NCBI GenBank assembly: GCA_900763965.1
Contig: CAAFMG010000161.1
Coordinates: 1-11,510 of the forward strand
Reading direction: 5' to 3'
Length of the DNA stretch: 11,510 nucleotides
Origin: an uncultured Oscillospiraceae bacterium
GTDB taxonomy: Bacteria; Bacillota; Clostridia; Oscillospirales; Oscillospiraceae
The notes under the pieces are model-generated. The model saw only the letters and a program-made list of their open reading frames with translations, searched no databases and was not told the DNA's origin. Both the position numbers and the translations under genes were made by a program. Shown piece after piece: positions 1 through 6,269 of this stretch (position 1 is the first letter of the stretch; each line of letters begins with the position of its first letter).

Positions 1-82
1 ATATCTTCCCCTACACAGACGTACCGCATCGCACCCGGTGGGTAATGTTCGGAACACCGCCCCAACGAACGCTACGAAATAA
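1..82. repeat. Direct repeat copy A of an intergenic repeat
   Basis: This stretch matches 309-390 at a constant offset of 308 bases, with 72 of 82 positions identical by eye. The longest shared run is 28 bases (26-53), and most mismatches sit near the two ends. The left end runs off the window, so the full unit may be longer. Its beginning corresponds to the half-palindrome plus CCCCTAC motif seen intact in copy B, but here the palindrome arm is degraded (TCTTCCCC instead of TCCGCCCC). No coding signal is convincing. It reads as an older copy of a dispersed intergenic repeat (inference). Confidence 0.8.
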
Positions 83-106
83 CCCCGGCAGTAATTCAGT
101 GGCACT

Positions 107-328
107 GTCTGCGTAGGGGCGGATAGTATCCGCCCGCCAATGTGGCAAGTTTCTGGGCAGAACCGAATTGGCCCGGTAATGTACCGATGTTGCCAATATA
201 CCATGTTTCGACATTGTACCGCCGAATTGCACTGCAAATGTTTGATGGTGCTTTGTCGGCGCTTTGCGCCGACGTTGTTTCCCCGGTGGGGAAACAACCG
301 GGCGGATAATATCCGCCCCTACGCAGAC
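107..328. repeat. MITE-like element bounded by 30-bp inverted repeats
   Basis: The arms at 107-136 and 299-328 are reverse complements at 29 of 30 positions, differing only at the centre of an inner palindrome. Each arm contains GGGCGGATA, one base, TATCCGCCC (117-135 and 300-318), so each end can also fold on itself. The 162-bp interior encodes nothing recognisable and carries two further hairpins near its right end. I see no clear target-site duplication next to the arms. A non-autonomous mobile element or a dispersed structured-RNA repeat are both possible. Copy B of the direct repeat starts inside the right arm. Confidence 0.6.
255..318. repeat. Three back-to-back hairpins
   Basis: Three perfect stem-loops follow each other almost without spacing. 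The first is GTCGGCGC/GCGCCGAC (255-262, 266-273, loop TTT). The second is GTTGTTTCCCC/GGGGAAACAAC (274-284, 288-298, loop GGT). The third is GGGCGGATA/TATCCGCCC (300-308, 310-318). None is followed by a T-run, so ordinary termination is unlikely. The dense packing suggests a structured intergenic repeat. Confidence 0.85.
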
Positions 329-390
329 GTACTGCATCGCACCCGGTGGGTAATGTTCGGAGCACCACCCCAACGAACATACCGAAATAA
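309..390. repeat. Direct repeat copy B
   Basis: This is the second copy of the repeat at 1-82, with 72 of 82 identical positions. It begins inside the right palindrome of the element at 107-328 and ends in CGAAATAA, after which the two copies diverge. The AT-rich promoter-bearing region starts directly after it. Confidence 0.8.
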
Positions 391-660
391 TTTGGGTAAA
401 TATTGGGGTTGTTTATTCGGTTTTTTATGCAATTATCGTGTATGAACTCGCGTCTGTCCACGCCATGTGGCTAAACGGTTTTGTCCGGCGGCTTCTGATG
501 GATATATATTCGGAATATCAGGATTTTTATTGCATTAACATTCATCTTGCTTTTGGGTTAATTCATCGTATACACGAATATACACAGCGATTTTGAATGT
601 TTTTGTGAAATTAATTCATTAAAACCGCCCTATCCCCTGTAATATTGGAGAATCCCACTA
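391..660. other. AT-rich non-coding region upstream of the transporter operon
   Basis: No credible reading frame is present, and base composition shifts from GC-rich repeat to AT-rich. Two small signals are visible: a 9-base direct repeat TTAATTCAT at 558-566 and 611-619, and a short inverted repeat TCGT-ATAC-ACGA at 566-577. Both lie upstream of the promoter at 661-689 and could be regulator sites, but they are too short to assign. Nothing else stands out. Confidence 0.5.
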
Positions 661-689
661 TTGACGATACATCCTTGCAGCGGTATAAT
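661..689 (+). promoter_or_regulatory. Sigma-A promoter of the amino-acid transporter operon
   Basis: TTGACG (661-666) and TATAAT (684-689) are separated by exactly 17 bases, which is close to the vegetative consensus. Transcription would start near 695-697. This leaves a leader of about 50 bases before the first gene. Confidence 0.85.
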
Positions 690-706
690 TTATTCATCAA
701 TCAAAA

Positions 707-725
707 CCTCTCCTGACCAGAGAGG
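707..725 (+). promoter_or_regulatory. Leader hairpin before the first transporter gene
   Basis: CCTCTC (707-712) pairs with GAGAGG (720-725) across a 7-base loop, inside the short leader. It ends 8 bases before the ribosome binding site AAGGAG (734-739). It may protect the 5' end of the mRNA or modulate translation, but it is short and has no clear alternative fold. Confidence 0.35.
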
Positions 726-747
726 AATATGAAAAGGAGAAATGAAT

Positions 748-1698
748 ATGAAAAAGCTGTTTGCAATGATGCTGGCTCTGAGCCTGGTGCTGTCCCTGGC
801 CGCCTGCGGATCCTCCGCTCCCGCCACCGAGGCCACCGATGCCTCCGCCGAAACCTCCGGCAATGAGACCACCACCGCCGCCTCTGTAGCGGAGACGGAT
901 CTTTCCGCAATGACCCTGGACGAGCTGAAGCCCCTGCTGAAAACCGTCAACGACGGCAAGCTGACCATGGTTACCAGCCCCGACTTTGCTCCCTATGAGT
1001 TCTACGCTCTAGATGCCAACAACAAGCCTCAGCTGGCCGGCTTTGACATCGCACTGGGCGGATACATTGCCGATTACCTGGGCCTGGAGCTGGAAGTCAT
1101 CCCCATGGACTTTGACGGTACCATCACCGAGCTGGGCATGGGCAACGCCGATATCGGCATGGCCGGTTACTCCCCCGATCCCGCCCGTGAGAACGCCATG
1201 CACTTCTCCACCGTTTACTACACCGGCGGTCAGTCCTTCATCTGCCACAAGGATAACCTGTCCAAGTTCGCCACCCTGGAGGACACCAACAAGCCCGAGT
1301 ACCAGATCGGCGCACAGCTGGCTTCCATTCAGGCAGACCTGGCCAAGAAGAACAGCCCCGATGCCGATATCATTGAGCTGAGCAAGGTCACGGACATTGT
1401 TGCCGAGGTCATCTCCGGCAAGCTGGACGGCGCCTATGTGGAAACCGTCGTTGCCCAGACTTATGGCAAGAACTACCCCGACCTGGCGGTTGCACTGGAT
1501 GTTCCCTACGATGCCAAGGGCTCTGTGGTGGGCGTTAACAAGAACAACGACGTTCTGCTGGCCGCTGTGAACCTGGCCGTTCAGGCTGCCATTGATGACG
1601 GCTCCATGGCAAAGTTCGTTGCCGAAGCCAACGAGCTGTCCACCGGCGAAAAGTACGAGGGCCTGCTGGAAAACGGCGTGGTTCCCGGCAGCAAGTAA
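748..1698 (+). CDS. Amino-acid ABC transporter substrate-binding lipoprotein
   Basis: This is an extracellular solute-binding protein of the SBP_bac_3 family (polar amino-acid type), 316 residues. A Lys-Lys plus hydrophobic signal peptide ends in the lipobox LAAC with Cys20 as the lipidation site. A Ser/Thr/Ala/Glu-rich linker (about 21-50) would tether it to the membrane. The fold starts near residue 70 with the typical TSPDFAPYEF (77-86) and GFDIALGGYIADYLG (98-112), and Arg147 occupies the position of the ligand-carboxylate-binding Arg of the HisJ/GlnH group. AAGGAG (734-739) is 8 bases from this ATG but only 2 from the ATG at 742, so 748 is preferred. It is first in an operon with a cognate permease and ATPase. 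Which amino acid is bound cannot be read from the sequence. Confidence 0.93.
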   Translation: MKKLFAMMLALSLVLSLAACGSSAPATEATDASAETSGNETTTAASVAETDLSAMTLDELKPLLKTVNDGKLTMVTSPDFAPYEFYALDANNKPQLAGFDIALGGYIADYLGLELEVIPMDFDGTITELGMGNADIGMAGYSPDPARENAMHFSTVYYTGGQSFICHKDNLSKFATLEDTNKPEYQIGAQLASIQADLAKKNSPDADIIELSKVTDIVAEVISGKLDGAYVETVVAQTYGKNYPDLAVALDVPYDAKGSVVGVNKNNDVLLAAVNLAVQAAIDDGSMAKFVAEANELSTGEKYEGLLENGVVPGSK

Positions 1699-1723
1699 GA
1701 TACTTTATACAACATACAGCCTT

Positions 1724-1747
1724 CCCGGAGGGAATTTTCCCTCCGGG
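1724..1747 (+). promoter_or_regulatory. Intercistronic hairpin after the binding-protein gene
   Basis: CCCGGAGGGAA (1724-1734) and TTCCCTCCGGG (1737-1747) form an 11-bp perfect stem with almost no loop, so the closing pairs probably open. No T-run follows, so it is a poor terminator. In transporter operons such hairpins often protect the upstream binding-protein mRNA from 3' decay and keep that protein in excess of the permease. That role is inferred here from position. Confidence 0.65.
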
Positions 1748-1862
1748 GCGGTTTGCGATAGCCTTTGAAAAGTATCCGCTCACGGGCGGACAGTTTTGAG
1801 AGCAAATCGCAGGCAGCGTGTCAGACGGTGCCAAAAAATTATCATCCGAAAGGAGAATTTCA

Positions 1863-2636
1863 TTGCTTACTGTAGAGGGTTTTAAGACTGCCTTTGGCTA
1901 CTGGCAGATGTTCTTGGAGGGTATGATCTGCACCGTCTCCCTGTCTGCGTTCACGGTGCTGTTCGGCTTCATCCTGGCACTGGTGCTGGCGCTGATGCGG
2001 CTGGCAGACATCCGTCCCTTCCGATTCCTGGACAACACCCAGGGCGGCGAAAGCCGGGAGGGCTTTGCCGGTTCTCTGAGCCGGTTCCGTCCCCTGAACT
2101 TCATCGCATCGGTGTATGTGGAGGTTTTCCGGGCTACGCCTATGATGGTTCAGCTGTTTATCGTCTACTACATCCTGCTGGCCGGGATCAAGCTGCCCAC
2201 CTTCAAGCTCTTTGGCCTGATCCGGTTTGAGCGGTTCGTCCCCGGTGTCATCGCCCTGAGCCTGAACTCCGCTGCCTACCTCAGCGAGATCATCCGCTCC
2301 GGCATTCAGTCCATTGACGGCGGCCAGACCGAGGCTGCCCGGAGTTTGGGACTGTCTCAGGCCCAGAATATGCGCTACATCGTGCTGCCCCAGGCCATTA
2401 AGAACATCCTGCCCGCCATTGCCAACGAGTTCGTCACCATTATTAAGGAGTCCTCCATCTGCTGGACCATCGGTGTGCAGGAGATCATGTCCGCCGTCAA
2501 CTCCGTGAAGTCGGCTACCTTCACCATCGGCGAGGCGCTGATCATTGCAGCCTGCGTCTACTTCTGCCTGACCTTCCCCACCTCTAAAATTATTGAACAC
2601 TTTGAAAGGAAGATGCGCCGTGGCGACAAACGATAA
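1863..2636 (+). CDS. Amino-acid ABC transporter permease
   Basis: This is the inner-membrane channel subunit of the HisM/GlnP-type permease family, 257 residues. Hydrophobic segments lie near 20-47, 82-108, 126-142 and 222-240. The cytoplasmic EAA coupling motif that docks on the ATPase is clear at about 150-178 (TEAARSLGLSQ then VLPQA). The start is a TTG at 1863, because AAAGGAG (1849-1855) sits 7 bases upstream. A longer GTG start at 1818 would place that site inside the gene and has no good site of its own. The loop at about 51-80, between the first two membrane segments, seems longer than is typical and is Gly/Arg/Ser-rich. The 3' end overlaps the ATPase start by 17 bases, suggesting translational coupling. 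Confidence 0.92.
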   Translation: MLTVEGFKTAFGYWQMFLEGMICTVSLSAFTVLFGFILALVLALMRLADIRPFRFLDNTQGGESREGFAGSLSRFRPLNFIASVYVEVFRATPMMVQLFIVYYILLAGIKLPTFKLFGLIRFERFVPGVIALSLNSAAYLSEIIRSGIQSIDGGQTEAARSLGLSQAQNMRYIVLPQAIKNILPAIANEFVTIIKESSICWTIGVQEIMSAVNSVKSATFTIGEALIIAACVYFCLTFPTSKIIEHFERKMRRGDKR

Positions 2637-3396
2637 GCTGATCCAGGTCCAGCACCTGAAAAAATACTACAACAAGGGCGCATTGAAGGCCCTGGACGAT
2701 GTCAGCGTTGACATCAACAAAGGAGACGTGATGGTGGTCATCGGCCCCTCCGGCTCCGGCAAATCCACCCTGCTGCGGAGTCTGAACCTGCTGGAGATTC
2801 CCACCGACGGTCAGATTCTGTTCCACGGCATCGACATTACCAAAAAGTCCTTCGTCAACAAGCAGGGCAAAACGGAAAAGGTGGATATCAACCTGCACCG
2901 GCAGAAGATGGGCATGGTGTTCCAGCACTTTAACCTGTTCCCCCACAAGACCATTCTGGACAACATGATCCTGGCCCCCATGAAGGTGCTGGGGCAGTCC
3001 AAGGAAGCCGCCACGGAAAAGGCCCTGTCCCTGCTCAAGCGGGTGGGTCTGGAGGATCGGGCCCACGCCTATCCCATTCAGCTGTCCGGCGGTCAGAAGC
3101 AGCGGATTGCCATTGTCCGGGCCATGATGATGGAGCCGGAGGTCATGCTCTTTGACGAGCCCACCTCTGCCCTGGATCCGGAAATGGTGGGCGAGGTTCT
3201 GGAGGTCATGAAGGAGCTGGCCCGGGGCGGTATGACCATGGTGGTGGTCACCCACGAAATGGGCTTTGCCCGGGAAGTGGGCAACCGGGTGCTCTTTATG
3301 GCAGACGGCAAGCTGGTGGAGCAGGGTACCCCCGCCGAGATCTTCGGCGATCCCAAGAGCCCCCGGCTCCAGGATTTCCTGAAAAAAGTTCTGTAA
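2620..3396 (+). CDS. Amino-acid ABC transporter ATP-binding protein
   Basis: This is the cytoplasmic ATPase of a polar amino-acid importer (GlnQ/HisP type), 258 residues and full length. It has Walker A GPSGSGKST (42-50), the Q-loop Gln102 in VFQHFNLFPH, signature LSGGQKQR (155-162), Walker B VMLFDE (175-180), D-loop SALD (183-186) and the switch His212. The start is a GTG at 2620, preceded by AAAGGAAG (2605-2612) at 7 bases. A TTG at 2593 would extend it by nine residues lacking family similarity. A charged stretch at about 73-93, between the Walker A region and the Q-loop, seems longer than in GlnQ. It overlaps the permease gene and is followed by a terminator, closing the operon. Confidence 0.95.
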   Translation: MATNDKLIQVQHLKKYYNKGALKALDDVSVDINKGDVMVVIGPSGSGKSTLLRSLNLLEIPTDGQILFHGIDITKKSFVNKQGKTEKVDINLHRQKMGMVFQHFNLFPHKTILDNMILAPMKVLGQSKEAATEKALSLLKRVGLEDRAHAYPIQLSGGQKQRIAIVRAMMMEPEVMLFDEPTSALDPEMVGEVLEVMKELARGGMTMVVVTHEMGFAREVGNRVLFMADGKLVEQGTPAEIFGDPKSPRLQDFLKKVL

Positions 3397-3402
3397 ACTT
3401 TT

Positions 3403-3428
3403 GGGCGGCATCCTGCCGCCCATTTTTT
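3403..3428 (+). terminator. Intrinsic terminator after the ATPase gene
   Basis: GGGCGGCA (3403-3410) pairs with TGCCGCCC (3414-3421) across a TCC loop, followed by A and six T. The M20 hydrolase gene begins only 22 bases later with no visible promoter between. The hydrolase is therefore probably expressed by partial read-through, or from a promoter inside the ATPase gene. Confidence 0.85.
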
Positions 3429-3450
3429 AAAACAACAGGAGGATGCTTCT

Positions 3451-4884
3451 ATGGAAAAAGAACTGTTATACCAAATCATTGAAGAAACCGCTCCCCAGAT
3501 CACCGACCTCAGCGACCGGATCTGGAGCTATGCCGAGCTTTCCATGCTGGAGCATCGCTCCACGGCTGCCTATGTGGAAGTTTTGAAGGACGAGGGCTTT
3601 ACCGTCCAGGAGAATCTGTGCGGCATTGCCACTGCCTTTTCCGGTTCCTTCGGCAGCGGCCGGCCGGTCATCGGCTTGCTGGGAGAATTTGATGCCCTGT
3701 CCGGGCTGTCTCAGGCCCCCGGTCTGGATCATCCCCAGCCCCTGGAAGCCGGAGGCTGCGGACACGGCTGCGGCCACAATCTGCTGGGTGCGGGTGCTTT
3801 GTCCGCTGCCATTGCCATCAAGCGGGCCATTGCCGCAGGACTGCTCCACGGCACGGTGGTATTCTACGGCTGCCCCGGTGAGGAGGGCTGCGCCGGAAAG
3901 ACCTTCATGGCCAGAGACGGGATGTTCCGGGATCTGGATGCCGCTCTGACCTGGCACCCCGGCGACACCAACGAGGTCACCGTAGGCTCCAACGCCGCCA
4001 GCATTCAGATGGAGTATTCCTTCTCCGGCATCGCCGCCCACGCCGCCGATGATCCCTGGAATGGCCGCAGCGCCCTGGATGCCGCCGAGCTGATGAATGT
4101 GGGCGTTCAGTTCCTGCGGGAGCACATGCCCCCCAGAGCCACCATTCACTATGCCTTTTCCGATGCCGGATGCCTGTCCCCCAACGTGGTGCAGCCCACT
4201 GCCCGCCTGATCTACATGATCCGTGGGGCAACGGTGGCAAACGCCAAGCAGCTGGCCGCCCGGGTGGCAGACATTGCCAAGGGTGCCGCCCTGATGACCG
4301 GAACCACCGTCACCAGCCGCCAGATTGACGGCACTGCCAACACCCTGTCCAACCAGGTGCTGGAGCAGGTGCTCTATAACAACCTCCTGGCCGCCCCTCT
4401 GCCCCAGTATACCCCGGAGGAAATGGACTTCGCCCGGCGGCTGAAGGCCACCTTCGGCCCCACCCCTCTGCCCGGGCGGGTGACCGGAGAGAATCCCCGG
4501 CTGCGGCAGCAGATCGCAGAGCAAACTGCCAATGGGACTCTGGCGGTCAACAACTTCGTCATCCCCTACATTCCCTCCTGCACCTACAGCCAGGGATCTA
4601 CGGATGTGGGTGACGTGAGCTGGCTGACCCCCACCGCCCAGATCACCGCCGCCACCTGGCCCTCCGGCAGTCCGGGGCACTCCTGGCAGAACGTATCCTG
4701 CGGAAAAACCAGTCTGAGCCACAAGGGTATGCTGCTGGCCGCCAAGGTGCTGGCCGGTGCCGCCGCAGACCTGATGCAGGACACCGACCTGCTGGAACAG
4801 GCCCAGGCAGAATTCGCCGTCTCCGCCGCCCAGGGCTACGACTGCCCCATCGGCCCGGAGGTGACTCCCTGCGTGGAGCAGTAA
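3451..4884 (+). CDS. M20-family amidohydrolase (AbgB/aminoacylase-like)
   Basis: This is a cytoplasmic metallo-hydrolase of peptidase family M20, 477 residues, close in length to AbgB, a p-aminobenzoyl-glutamate hydrolase subunit. It would cleave an amide bond in an N-acyl or N-aroyl amino acid or small peptide. Visible motifs are GEFDAL (78-83), the metal-site motif GCGHGCGHN (102-110), CPGEEG with the catalytic glutamate (141-146) and WHPG (168-171). The dimerisation-domain start IAAHAADDPWNGRSA follows at 194-208. The C-terminal GSTDVGDVSW and PGHSWQ are typical of the AbgB branch. AGGAGG (3437-3442) lies 8 bases before the ATG. The gene directly follows the amino-acid transporter, so it may process the imported substrate (inference). 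No AbgA or AbgT partner is present, and the actual substrate is unknown. Confidence 0.88.
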   Translation: MEKELLYQIIEETAPQITDLSDRIWSYAELSMLEHRSTAAYVEVLKDEGFTVQENLCGIATAFSGSFGSGRPVIGLLGEFDALSGLSQAPGLDHPQPLEAGGCGHGCGHNLLGAGALSAAIAIKRAIAAGLLHGTVVFYGCPGEEGCAGKTFMARDGMFRDLDAALTWHPGDTNEVTVGSNAASIQMEYSFSGIAAHAADDPWNGRSALDAAELMNVGVQFLREHMPPRATIHYAFSDAGCLSPNVVQPTARLIYMIRGATVANAKQLAARVADIAKGAALMTGTTVTSRQIDGTANTLSNQVLEQVLYNNLLAAPLPQYTPEEMDFARRLKATFGPTPLPGRVTGENPRLRQQIAEQTANGTLAVNNFVIPYIPSCTYSQGSTDVGDVSWLTPTAQITAATWPSGSPGHSWQNVSCGKTSLSHKGMLLAAKVLAGAAADLMQDTDLLEQAQAEFAVSAAQGYDCPIGPEVTPCVEQ

Positions 4885-4899
4885 ACCATATTTTCATAG

Positions 4900-4932
4900 G
4901 AAAGGTGCGCTTTTGGCGCGCCTTTCTTTTTT
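4900..4932 (+). terminator. Intrinsic terminator after the M20 hydrolase gene
   Basis: An 11-bp stem GAAAGGTGCGC (4900-4910) / GCGCGCCTTTC (4916-4926), with one T-G wobble and a 5-base loop, is followed by six T. This separates the transporter-hydrolase unit from the envelope operon. Confidence 0.92.
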
Positions 4933-5067
4933 GTTGAGGGCAGTTGACAGGGAAGGTCTAATCTGGTAGACTTGACTTACAGGGTAAGCAACGGCCAGAA
5001 ACTCCCCCATCTTCCACCCTTTGTGCTGTCATTCCTTTATTTTCTATTAATTCTTTCGGAAAACACT

Positions 5068-5095
5068 TTGCAATTCCCGGCAGATATGCTATAGT
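5068..5095 (+). promoter_or_regulatory. Extended -10 promoter of the envelope operon
   Basis: TTGCAA (5068-5073) is followed after 16 bases by TATAGT (5090-5095). TG at 5087-5088 gives an extended -10. Transcription would start near 5102, about 54 bases before the chosen start codon. The rest of the gap 4933-5067 is AT-rich. An isolated TTGACA (4944-4949) there has no matching -10. Confidence 0.7.
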
Positions 5096-5155
5096 ATATT
5101 GAGTTTATTATGACATCTTATGCGATGCGAAAGAGAAGAAGAGGCGATAGTAGAA

Positions 5156-6256
5156 ATGCAAGACTTATCCAAGATCACCGTAGTCCTGCCCTCCCTGGAT
5201 CCGGACGAAAAGCTGAACGCTGTCATCGACGGTCTGCTGGAATACGGTTTTTCCGACATTATTCTGGTCAATGACGGCAGCAAGCCGGAAAACCTTCACT
5301 ACTTTGAGGACGCCGCCGCTGCCCATCCTGAAATTCACCTGCTCCACCACGAGGTCAACCGGGGCAAGGGCGCCGCTCTGAAAAACGCCTTTGGCTGGTT
5401 CCTGGAAAACCGTCCGGAGGGTCTGGGCGTTGTCACCGTGGACGGCGACAACCAGCACCATCCTGCCGACACCCGTGCCTGCTGCGAAAAGATGCTGGAA
5501 ACCGGCCATGTGGTGCTGGGCTGCCGGAATTTCAACCAGGAGGATGTGCCTGCCCGCAGCAGCTTCGGCAACAAGACCACCTCTATGATCTTCAAGCTCT
5601 TTGTGGGCATGACCATCTCCGACACCCAGACCGGTCTGCGGGCCATCCCCAGATCCGAGCTTGTGAAGCTGGTGGATGTCTACGGCGATCGGTTTGAATA
5701 CGAAACCAATATGCTGCTGGCTTTCAAAACCCAGGCCATTCCCTTTGAGGAATCCAAGATCCGCACCGTCTACATTGAGGAGAACAAAAGCTCCCATTTC
5801 CGGGTGATTCACGATTCCTGGCGGATCTACAAGCTGATTCTGGCCCATTTCTTCCGCTACACCCTCAGCAGCCTAATCAGCGCCGTGGTGGATACCGGGG
5901 CTTTCAGCCTGCTGTCGGCACTACTAAAAAATCTTCTGGAGGGCTTTGCCCTGACTGCCGCCGCAGGTGTGGGAGCCAGAGTGATCTCCTCCCTGCTGAA
6001 TTTCTTCCTGAACAAGAAGCTGGTTTTCCAGACCAACGTCAGCACCGGCAAGGCCATGCTGCGCTACTACTGTCTGGCTCTGCCTCAGATGGCCGCCCAG
6101 GTTCTGCTGACCCAGGGTGTCTTTACCCTGTTCCGGATTCAGGACAGCGCCAACGGTCTGCGCACCCTGATTTATGCCATTGTCATGACCGCTCTGTACT
6201 TCCTCAGCTATATGATCCAGCAGCGCTGGGTCTTTGCACCGCAAAAATCCGAATAA
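5156..6256 (+). CDS. Fused GT2 glycosyltransferase and GtrA-like membrane protein
   Basis: This is a membrane glycosyltransferase of 366 residues. Residues 1-225 are a GT-A fold of the DPM1/GtrB kind, which moves a sugar from a nucleotide sugar to a polyprenyl phosphate on the cytoplasmic side. Key motifs are VNDGS (38-42), the metal-binding DGDNQH (96-101), QTGLRA (158-163) and RFEYE (179-183). Residues 233-361 are a GtrA-like domain with four hydrophobic segments, including RYTLSSLISAVVDTGAF and LNFFLNKKLVF. GtrA proteins are linked to flipping lipid-linked sugars. The ATG at 5156 has GAGG 11 bases upstream. The in-frame ATG at 5120 has no ribosome binding site and would add 12 residues, so the start is moderately certain. 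It is first of four closely spaced genes. The sugar is unknown. Confidence 0.88.
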   Translation: MQDLSKITVVLPSLDPDEKLNAVIDGLLEYGFSDIILVNDGSKPENLHYFEDAAAAHPEIHLLHHEVNRGKGAALKNAFGWFLENRPEGLGVVTVDGDNQHHPADTRACCEKMLETGHVVLGCRNFNQEDVPARSSFGNKTTSMIFKLFVGMTISDTQTGLRAIPRSELVKLVDVYGDRFEYETNMLLAFKTQAIPFEESKIRTVYIEENKSSHFRVIHDSWRIYKLILAHFFRYTLSSLISAVVDTGAFSLLSALLKNLLEGFALTAAAGVGARVISSLLNFFLNKKLVFQTNVSTGKAMLRYYCLALPQMAAQVLLTQGVFTLFRIQDSANGLRTLIYAIVMTALYFLSYMIQQRWVFAPQKSE

Positions 6257-6269
6257 GAGGTATTTAAGT

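Noticed and set aside
1..390. CRISPR array
   Set aside because: Only two long direct copies and inverted motifs are present. There is no regular repeat-spacer periodicity and no cas gene.
11..461. Reading frames of 101-121 codons on both strands in the left repeat region
   Set aside because: They run through the direct, inverted and hairpin repeats, lack ribosome binding sites, overlap each other on both strands and resemble no protein family. They are artefacts of GC-rich repeat DNA.
1818..1862. Upstream GTG start for the permease
   Set aside because: It would place the AAAGGAG site inside the coding region and add 15 residues unlike the family. TTG at 1863 is correctly spaced.
3403..3428. 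Riboswitch or attenuator controlling the M20 hydrolase
   Set aside because: The gap is only 54 bases, with one simple stem and T-run and no room for an aptamer, so a partial terminator is the simpler reading.
3466..4722. A 418-codon frame on the minus strand antisense to the M20 hydrolase
   Set aside because: The plus strand carries clear catalytic motifs and a ribosome binding site. The antisense product is Gly/Val/His-rich and matches nothing, a common shadow in GC-rich genes. The same holds for minus-strand frames at 1860-2600, 2590-3423, 5165-5848, 6264-7073, 7448-8350 and 9016-9852.
4944..4977. TTGACA at 4944 and TTGACT at 4972 as promoters of the envelope operon
   Set aside because: No acceptable -10 lies 16-18 bases downstream of either, whereas 5068-5095 has both boxes and an extended TG.
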